This document shows, in pieces, positions 59,868 through 64,000 of a stretch of 64,000 nt of DNA. The notes beneath the pieces are model-generated. The model saw only the letters and a list, made by a program, of their open reading frames with translations. It searched no databases and was not told the origin of the DNA. The stretch comes from an uncultured Corynebacterium sp. (GTDB lineage Bacteria > Actinomycetota > Actinomycetes > Mycobacteriales > Mycobacteriaceae), in NCBI RefSeq assembly GCF_946222835.1, contig NZ_CAMIHD010000001.1:186001-250000 (forward strand), given 5' to 3'. The number at the start of each line of letters is the position of its first letter. Within the stretch, counting starts at the first letter, position 1. Both the position numbers and the translations under genes were made by a program.

Positions 59868-61721
59868 CTAATTCACATGTCCGTCGACCACGCGCACCGC
59901 GCCACGGTCGGCAGAGGTGGCCATCGCAGCATACGCACGCAGCGCCTTGGTGATGGGGCGGTTGCGGTTCACCGGAGTCCACGGTTGCTCGCGCTGTTCC
60001 TGGGCGGCTCGGCGGCGCTCCAGCACGTCCTCGTCCACCTCCAGGGTGAGTTGGCGCTCGTGGATGTTGATGGTGATGGTGTCGCCATTTTCGATGAGCC
60101 CGATAAGGCCCTGGTGGGCCGCCTCGGGGGAGATGTGGCCAATGGAAAGCCCAGAGGTACCGCCGGAAAAGCGGCCGTCGGTAATCAAGGCACATGCCTT
60201 GCCCAAACCGGCACCCTTGAGGAAGGAGGTCGGGTGGAGCATCTCTTGCATGCCAGGGCCACCCGCCGGGCCTTCATAGCGGATGACCACGACATCGCCC
60301 GGCTGAACCTCCTTATTGAGGATGATAGATACCGCTTCTTCCTGGGATTCCACGACCCGTGCAGGGCCGGAGAAGGTCCACAGCTCCTCTTCGACGCCCG
60401 CGGCCTTGACGATGGCCCCGTCGGGGGCCAAGTTGCCGCGCAGGACAACGAGGCCGCCGTCGGAAGAAAAGGCATGCTCGGCGTCGTGGATGCAGCCATT
60501 GGCGGCATCGGTATCGAGTTCGTCCCAGCGGTTGGATTGGGAGAATGGCTCAGTGGTGCGCACCCCGCCCGGCGCGGCGTAGTACAGTTCGCGGGCCTCC
60601 TCGGTGACGTGGGGGTTGCGGATATCCCAGTCATCTAGCCACTGCTCGGCGTTGTCATACAGCGCTGTATGCACCTTGAGATTGAGGTGTCCGGCGCGGC
60701 GAAGTTCGCCCAAAATCGCGGGGATGCCGCCGGCGCGGTGGACGTCTTCAATGTGGTAAGCGCCGTTGGGCGCTACCTTGGACAAACACGGGACGCGGTA
60801 GGAGATGTCATTGATGTCATCTAGGGTGAAGTCCACCTCGCCTTCTTGGGCGGCCGCCAGCGTGTGCAGGATGGTATTGGTGGAGCCGCCCATGGCCATA
60901 TCTAGGGCCATGGCGTTAGTGAAGGCTTCCTTGGTGGCGATATTGCGCGGCAGGACGGATTCGTCTTCTTCGCCGTAGTAGCGGCGGCACATAGCGACGA
61001 TGGTGGAGCCGGCCTTTTCAAATAGGCTGCGGCGGGCCGTGTGAGTAGCCAAGGTAGTGCCGTTGCCGGGTAGCGCTAGGCCGAGGGCCTCGGTCAGGCA
61101 GTTCATCGAATTGGCAGTAAACATGCCGGAGCAGGAGCCGCAGGTAGGGCAGGCAGATGCTTCGACCTGATTCAGCCCTTCATCCGAAACCTCATCATTG
61201 GCGGAGGCCGTAATGGCCGTAATGAGGTCGGTTGGGGTGTGGGCTACGCCGTCTACAACGACCGCCTTTCCTGCCTCCATTGGCCCACCGGAGACAAAGA
61301 TGGTGGGGATATTTAACCGCAGGGCAGCATTGAGCATGCCGGGGGTGATTTTATCGCAGTTGGAGATGCATACCAGGGCGTCGGCAGTGTGGGCATTGGC
61401 CATGTACTCGATGGAATCGGAGATGATTTCGCGGGAGGGAAGCGAGTACAGCATGCCGCTGTGGCCCATAGCGATGCCATCGTCGACAGCGATGGTATTA
61501 AATTCCTTGGGCACGCCACCGGCTTCGCGTACGGCATCGGCGACGATATCGCCGACGTTTTTCAGGTGCACATGGCCGGGGACGAATTGGGTATAGGAGT
61601 TGGCGATGGCGACGATCGGTTTGCCAAAGTCATTTTCCTTGGTGCCGGTAGCCCGCCAGAGGGCGCGGGCGCCAGAGGCTTGGCGGCCGACGGTAGTTAC
61701 TTTTGAACGCAGCGGGAACAT
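59868..61721 (-). CDS. ilvD: Dihydroxy-acid dehydratase
   Basis: Converts 2,3-dihydroxy acids to the 2-keto acids of valine, isoleucine and leucine synthesis. The 617-residue protein has the iron-sulfur cysteines in VCISNCDKITPGML near residue 120 and CPTCGSCSGMFTANSMNC near 190, and the C-terminal PITKALRAYAAMATSADRGA. The start is set at the ATG at 61721 (MFPLRSKVTTVG), the normal N terminus; an ATG and GTG 12-15 nt upstream next to AAGGA are alternatives. It lies near the ilv attenuator and ilvB but on the opposite strand, so it is not in that operon. Confidence 0.95.
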   Translation of the reverse strand: MFPLRSKVTTVGRQASGARALWRATGTKENDFGKPIVAIANSYTQFVPGHVHLKNVGDIVADAVREAGGVPKEFNTIAVDDGIAMGHSGMLYSLPSREIISDSIEYMANAHTADALVCISNCDKITPGMLNAALRLNIPTIFVSGGPMEAGKAVVVDGVAHTPTDLITAITASANDEVSDEGLNQVEASACPTCGSCSGMFTANSMNCLTEALGLALPGNGTTLATHTARRSLFEKAGSTIVAMCRRYYGEEDESVLPRNIATKEAFTNAMALDMAMGGSTNTILHTLAAAQEGEVDFTLDDINDISYRVPCLSKVAPNGAYHIEDVHRAGGIPAILGELRRAGHLNLKVHTALYDNAEQWLDDWDIRNPHVTEEARELYYAAPGGVRTTEPFSQSNRWDELDTDAANGCIHDAEHAFSSDGGLVVLRGNLAPDGAIVKAAGVEEELWTFSGPARVVESQEEAVSIILNKEVQPGDVVVIRYEGPAGGPGMQEMLHPTSFLKGAGLGKACALITDGRFSGGTSGLSIGHISPEAAHQGLIGLIENGDTITINIHERQLTLEVDEDVLERRRAAQEQREQPWTPVNRNRPITKALRAYAAMATSADRGAVRVVDGHVN

Positions 61722-61771
61722 GGTTAAAGTCACCATTCCTTAAAGGGACGTGGGGGAGTCTAGGCAGGTAT

Positions 61772-62314
61772 TTAGTTGTCGGCCGAAGGCTTGAGCTCGG
61801 GGTGGCGCTCAAGGTAGTCCTCGTACTCTTCTTTGCTGAGGAGGACCTGTTGGCCGTCACGATGGACGATAACCACCTTTTCATCTGCCGCTTTACGGCC
61901 CTGGGTAAGGGCATCAGGGATGCGGCCGCGGGAGGCCGCCGAAAGTCGCGGGAGCGAGTTAAAGATAATACCAGGCAGGCTGTGCTCCGCGCCGCTTCTC
62001 GTACGAGCAAAGGCGCGGGCGCGTTGGAACCCGATACCGGCAAAATCGTCCCATGGGATCTGCACCTTTTTCCGGAAGGCATAGGAGATACTGATCCCGG
62101 ATTCGGAGACCTTGGTGCGAGATTTTATGACCCACCACAATCCGAGGACGGGGATGATGAACAACCATGCGAGGTATTTGGGGGCCCAACCAATGCTTAA
62201 AAGCGCAATGGCGGACAGGATGAGGATGCCCAAGATGTGATCGCGGGATGGCTTGAAAACCTCTGCCTGGGTGGTGGACTGATGAGGTTTGTTGTCCTTA
62301 GGTGGTGGAGTCAT
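61772..62314 (-). CDS. PH-domain membrane protein (Cfp6-like)
   Basis: A 180-residue protein with two adjacent hydrophobic helices (about 28-62) and a bacterial PH-like domain (SESGISISYAFRKKVQIPWDDFA-type strand region near 75, then LLSKEEYEDYLERHP near the C terminus). It corresponds in place and pattern to the low-molecular-weight antigen 6 group beside ilvB in mycobacteria. The function is unknown. The start at 62314 has TAGGCT 8 nt upstream. Confidence 0.75.
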   Translation of the reverse strand: MTPPPKDNKPHQSTTQAEVFKPSRDHILGILILSAIALLSIGWAPKYLAWLFIIPVLGLWWVIKSRTKVSESGISISYAFRKKVQIPWDDFAGIGFQRARAFARTRSGAEHSLPGIIFNSLPRLSAASRGRIPDALTQGRKAADEKVVIVHRDGQQVLLSKEEYEDYLERHPELKPSADN

Positions 62315-62322
62315 AGTGTGCA

Positions 62323-62328
62323 AGCCTA
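62323..62328 (-). promoter_or_regulatory. -10 element of the PH-domain gene (leaderless)
   Basis: TAGGCT on the minus strand, 8 nt before the ATG at 62314. Confidence 0.5.
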
Positions 62329-62433
62329 ATTCACAGAGGTAGGTGAGGGCTAACCTATTTTCACGCCTATCCCACTATATGAGAATTGGATCCCAAAAGG
62401 GGGTAATCGGCGCGGCTGTAATACCTATCGGTG

Positions 62434-62439
62434 TATAGT
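62434..62439 (+). promoter_or_regulatory. -10 element of the ilv operon
   Basis: TATAGT. It ends 7 nt before the GTG at 62447, so transcription should start at that codon, downstream of the ATG at 62441. Confidence 0.7.
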
Positions 62440-62446
62440 CATGTCC

Positions 62447-62488
62447 GTGATCATTATTCGACTTCAGGTAGTACCAGCGCGGTGGTGA
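62447..62488 (+). CDS. ilv leader peptide
   Basis: A short frame read as M(GTG)-I-I-I-R-L-Q-V-V-P-A-R-W-stop, with three Ile, one Leu and two further Val codons in 13. It is the sensor of the attenuator: ribosome stalling at Ile/Val/Leu codons would prevent terminator formation. The frame is open to the ATG at 62441 (15 codons), but the -10 position favours the GTG as a leaderless start. Attenuation with a leader peptide lacking a ribosome-binding site has been described for C. glutamicum ilvBNC. Confidence 0.8.
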   Translation: MIIIRLQVVPARW

Positions 62489-62493
62489 CCGCG
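62478..62493 (+). promoter_or_regulatory. Stop-codon hairpin of the ilv leader
   Basis: CGCGGT (62478-62483), loop GGTG, ACCGCG (62488-62493), covering the TGG-TGA end of the leader peptide. A likely pause or protector hairpin. Confidence 0.6.
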
Positions 62494-62517
62494 GCGCCTA
62501 CGACGTCGACGCTTTTC

Positions 62518-62553
62518 GCCCCCGCAGACACACCAGCCTGCGGGGGCTTTGTT
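62518..62553 (+). terminator. ilv attenuator terminator
   Basis: GCCCCCGCAG (62518-62527), loop ACACACCAGC, CTGCGGGGGC (62538-62547): a perfect 10-bp stem followed by TTTGTTC. It stands 73 nt before ilvB. Confidence 0.9.
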
Positions 62554-62620
62554 CATATCTAAAGGCGTTAACGATGATGATCAGGACCAGTATCAGAGCA
62601 ATCCAAGGAGCACATTAACC

Positions 62621-64000
62621 GTGGTTACGACAACTTCGCCCACGCCCGCTTCGGTGGCTGCGGCCTCACGCGCCCACGCTCCGGAGCGGATGAGTGGTGC
62701 CCACGCCATTGTCCGCACTCTTGAAGACTTGGGAACCGATCTAGTCTTCGGCATTCCAGGCGGCGCTGTGCTTCCTCTCTACGATGCCTTGCATGCCTCG
62801 ACCAAGTTGCGGCATGTGCTCACCCGCCATGAGCAGGGGGCTGGCCACGCTGCAGAGGGTTACGCCCAAGCCTCAGGCAAGGTAGGCGTGTGCATTGCCA
62901 CGTCTGGGCCGGGGGCTACTAACTTGGTGACAGCGCTTGCCGACGCCAACTTGGACTCCGTCCCCATCGTTGCCATCACCGGCCAGGTGGGAAGCAATCT
63001 TTTGGGAACCGATGCCTTCCAAGAGGCAGATATCCGCGGCGTGACAATGCCGATTACCAAGCACAACTACATCGTGACGGAGCCTAGCCAAATTCCTGCT
63101 GCTATTGCTGCAGCATTCCATTTGGCTTCCACAGGCCGCCCAGGTCCGGTCTTAGTGGATATCCCGAAAGACGTTCAGAATGGCCACTTGGACTATTCTT
63201 TTCCAACTACGTTCGATTTGCCGGGATATAAGCCAACGACCAAGCCACATCACCGCCAAATCGCGCCAGCGGTCGAGCTCATCGCGCAAGCGGAAAAACC
63301 GGTCATTTACGCCGGTGGCGGCGTAATCAAGGCGGGTGCGGCAAAGGAGCTGCGGGAGTTTGCGGAATTTACCGGAATTCCAGTCGTGACCACCCTCATG
63401 GCGTTGGGGTCTTTTCCGGATTCTCATCCGCTACATATGGGGATGCCGGGAATGCACGGCACCGTTCCGGCGGTAGCGGCAATGCAACGATCGGACCTGC
63501 TTATTGCTATCGGCGCACGTTTCGACGATCGAGTCACTGGGGATACCTCCACCTTTGCCCCTGGGGCCCGGGTGGTTCATGCGGATATCGACCCTGCTGA
63601 AATTGGAAAAATCCGCGAAGTGGACGTGCCTATCGTGGGTGACGCACAAAAGGTATTAGCGGGACTCCTTAAGGAATATCGCAAGAACTCCGCCCTGAAT
63701 CTTCCGCAGACAGGCCCATGGCGGGACTATCTTGACGGTCTCAAGGAGCGGTTTCCCCGCGGTTATGATCCCACTCCGGATGGGCAGTTAAATCCGCAAT
63801 TTGTCTTAGAAAAGCTCAGTGAAGCGGTAGGCCCTGAGGCGATCTACTGCGCCGGAGTAGGGCAGCACCAGATGTGGTCGGCACAGTTTATTGATTTTGA
63901 ACGGCCGCGTTCCTGGATTAACTCTGGCGGGGCCGGAACCATGGGCTATGCAGTACCGGCGGCCCTCGGCGCCAAAGCAGCATGTCCGGATAAAGAGGTT
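62621..64000 (+). CDS. ilvB: Acetolactate synthase large subunit IlvB (5' part)
   Basis: Thiamine-diphosphate enzyme that makes acetolactate or acetohydroxybutyrate from pyruvate, the first common step to valine, leucine and isoleucine. The window holds 460 codons without a stop. The first 20-25 residues are a Thr/Ser/Ala-rich extension; the ThDP glutamate lies in RHEQGAGHAAEGYA near 71, followed by KVGVCIATSGPGATNLVT and IARFDDRVTGDTSTF-type sequence near 300. The start is the GTG at 62621, with CAAGGAG upstream. The downstream ilvN and ilvC are beyond the edge. Confidence 0.96.
   Translation, partial: MVTTTSPTPASVAAASRAHAPERMSGAHAIVRTLEDLGTDLVFGIPGGAVLPLYDALHASTKLRHVLTRHEQGAGHAAEGYAQASGKVGVCIATSGPGATNLVTALADANLDSVPIVAITGQVGSNLLGTDAFQEADIRGVTMPITKHNYIVTEPSQIPAAIAAAFHLASTGRPGPVLVDIPKDVQNGHLDYSFPTTFDLPGYKPTTKPHHRQIAPAVELIAQAEKPVIYAGGGVIKAGAAKELREFAEFTGIPVVTTLMALGSFPDSHPLHMGMPGMHGTVPAVAAMQRSDLLIAIGARFDDRVTGDTSTFAPGARVVHADIDPAEIGKIREVDVPIVGDAQKVLAGLLKEYRKNSALNLPQTGPWRDYLDGLKERFPRGYDPTPDGQLNPQFVLEKLSEAVGPEAIYCAGVGQHQMWSAQFIDFERPRSWINSGGAGTMGYAVPAALGAKAACPDKEV

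Larger units (their letters stand above)
62315..62620 (+). other. ilv control region
   Basis: A 306-nt gap between divergent genes. It holds the PH-gene -10, an imperfect dyad (62339-62358), the leader-peptide promoter, the leader peptide, a stop-codon hairpin, the attenuator terminator, and the ilvB ribosome-binding site (CAAGGAG, 62604-62610). Confidence 0.8.

Noticed and set aside
59877..60638. 253-residue frame opposite ilvD
   Set aside because: Antisense shadow of a certain gene.
1..64000. tRNA, rRNA, CRISPR arrays, insertion sequences or prophage genes
   Set aside because: No cloverleaf-type sequence, repeat-spacer array, transposase or phage structural gene was seen; intergenic gaps are mostly too short for them.

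Overview
This window is a piece of a Corynebacterium chromosome (high-GC actinobacterium; the species cannot be fixed from the sequence alone). The evidence is the gene order rho-prfA-prmC-tsaC-wecA-atpI-atpBEFHAGDC-DUF2550-nucS, a GlgE/GlgB alpha-glucan pair, lysE/lysG, NucS-type mismatch repair, a long arginine/asparagine-rich insertion in Rho, a 271-residue delta subunit of ATP synthase, and a mycothiol-type ArsC. Nearly all of the DNA is coding. There is no rRNA, tRNA, CRISPR array or insertion sequence that I can support.

Layout. 1-3025: molybdenum-cofactor genes and an acyl-CoA synthetase, all on the minus strand. 3026-9480: translation and transcription termination (rho, prfA, prmC, tsaC) and the lipid-linked GlcNAc-1-P transferase wecA, then atpI. 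9481-17104: the eight-gene F1Fo ATP synthase operon, separated from atpI by an intrinsic terminator and a ~395-nt leader. 17290-20422: DUF2550 protein, nucS with an overlapping small zinc protein, a thiamine-binding-type protein, a thioredoxin/TPR protein and an ArsC-like enzyme. 20427-24598: glgB and glgE (minus strand). 24657-30304: an ABC ATPase, Nudix hydrolase and THUMP-like methyltransferase chain, then etfB-etfA-cysteine desulfurase. 30301-33657: HNH nuclease, secreted GH25 lysozyme and SpeE-like protein lie between the desulfurase and mnmA and look like an accessory insertion. 33752-35755: mnmA and a MetE-like protein. 35752-38740: a second accessory-looking block (AAA ATPase; a three-gene unit of ArsR-like regulator, serine hydrolase and membrane protein). 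38744-51060: exonuclease, ligA, ACT protein, gatCA, secreted META-like protein, MFS exporter, pfkA, BASS transporter, DUF4261 protein, gatB. 51201-58541: alcohol dehydrogenase, YkvI-like membrane protein, aldo/keto reductase, lysE/lysG, DoxX, and a membrane protein/regulator pair. 58516-64000: GT87 glycosyltransferase, ilvD, PH-domain protein, and the ilv attenuator followed by the first part of ilvB.

The most consistent signal is transcriptional. About 25 genes have a TANNNT -10 hexamer ending 6-8 nt before the start codon and, with few exceptions, no ribosome-binding site, so they should be read from leaderless mRNAs. This corrects several start codons. Three divergent pairs (exonuclease/ligA, membrane protein/MFS, DUF4261/gatB) are packed into 47-57 bp using back-to-back promoters of this kind. 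The ilv leader peptide itself appears to be leaderless and feeds a complete attenuator. Other notable points are two perfect inverted repeats that look like operators for local regulators (38702-38733 and 57707-57723), convergent genes whose last codons form a perfect hairpin (20413-20436), and a pfkA terminator that overlaps the next gene's promoter.

Functionally the window combines energy conservation (ATP synthase, ETF, PfkA), cell-envelope sugar chemistry (WecA, GlgE/GlgB, GT87), branched-chain and basic amino-acid handling (IlvD, IlvB, LysE/LysG), tRNA and ribosome maintenance (GatCAB, MnmA, TsaC, PrmC, PrfA) and DNA maintenance (NucS, LigA, exonuclease).
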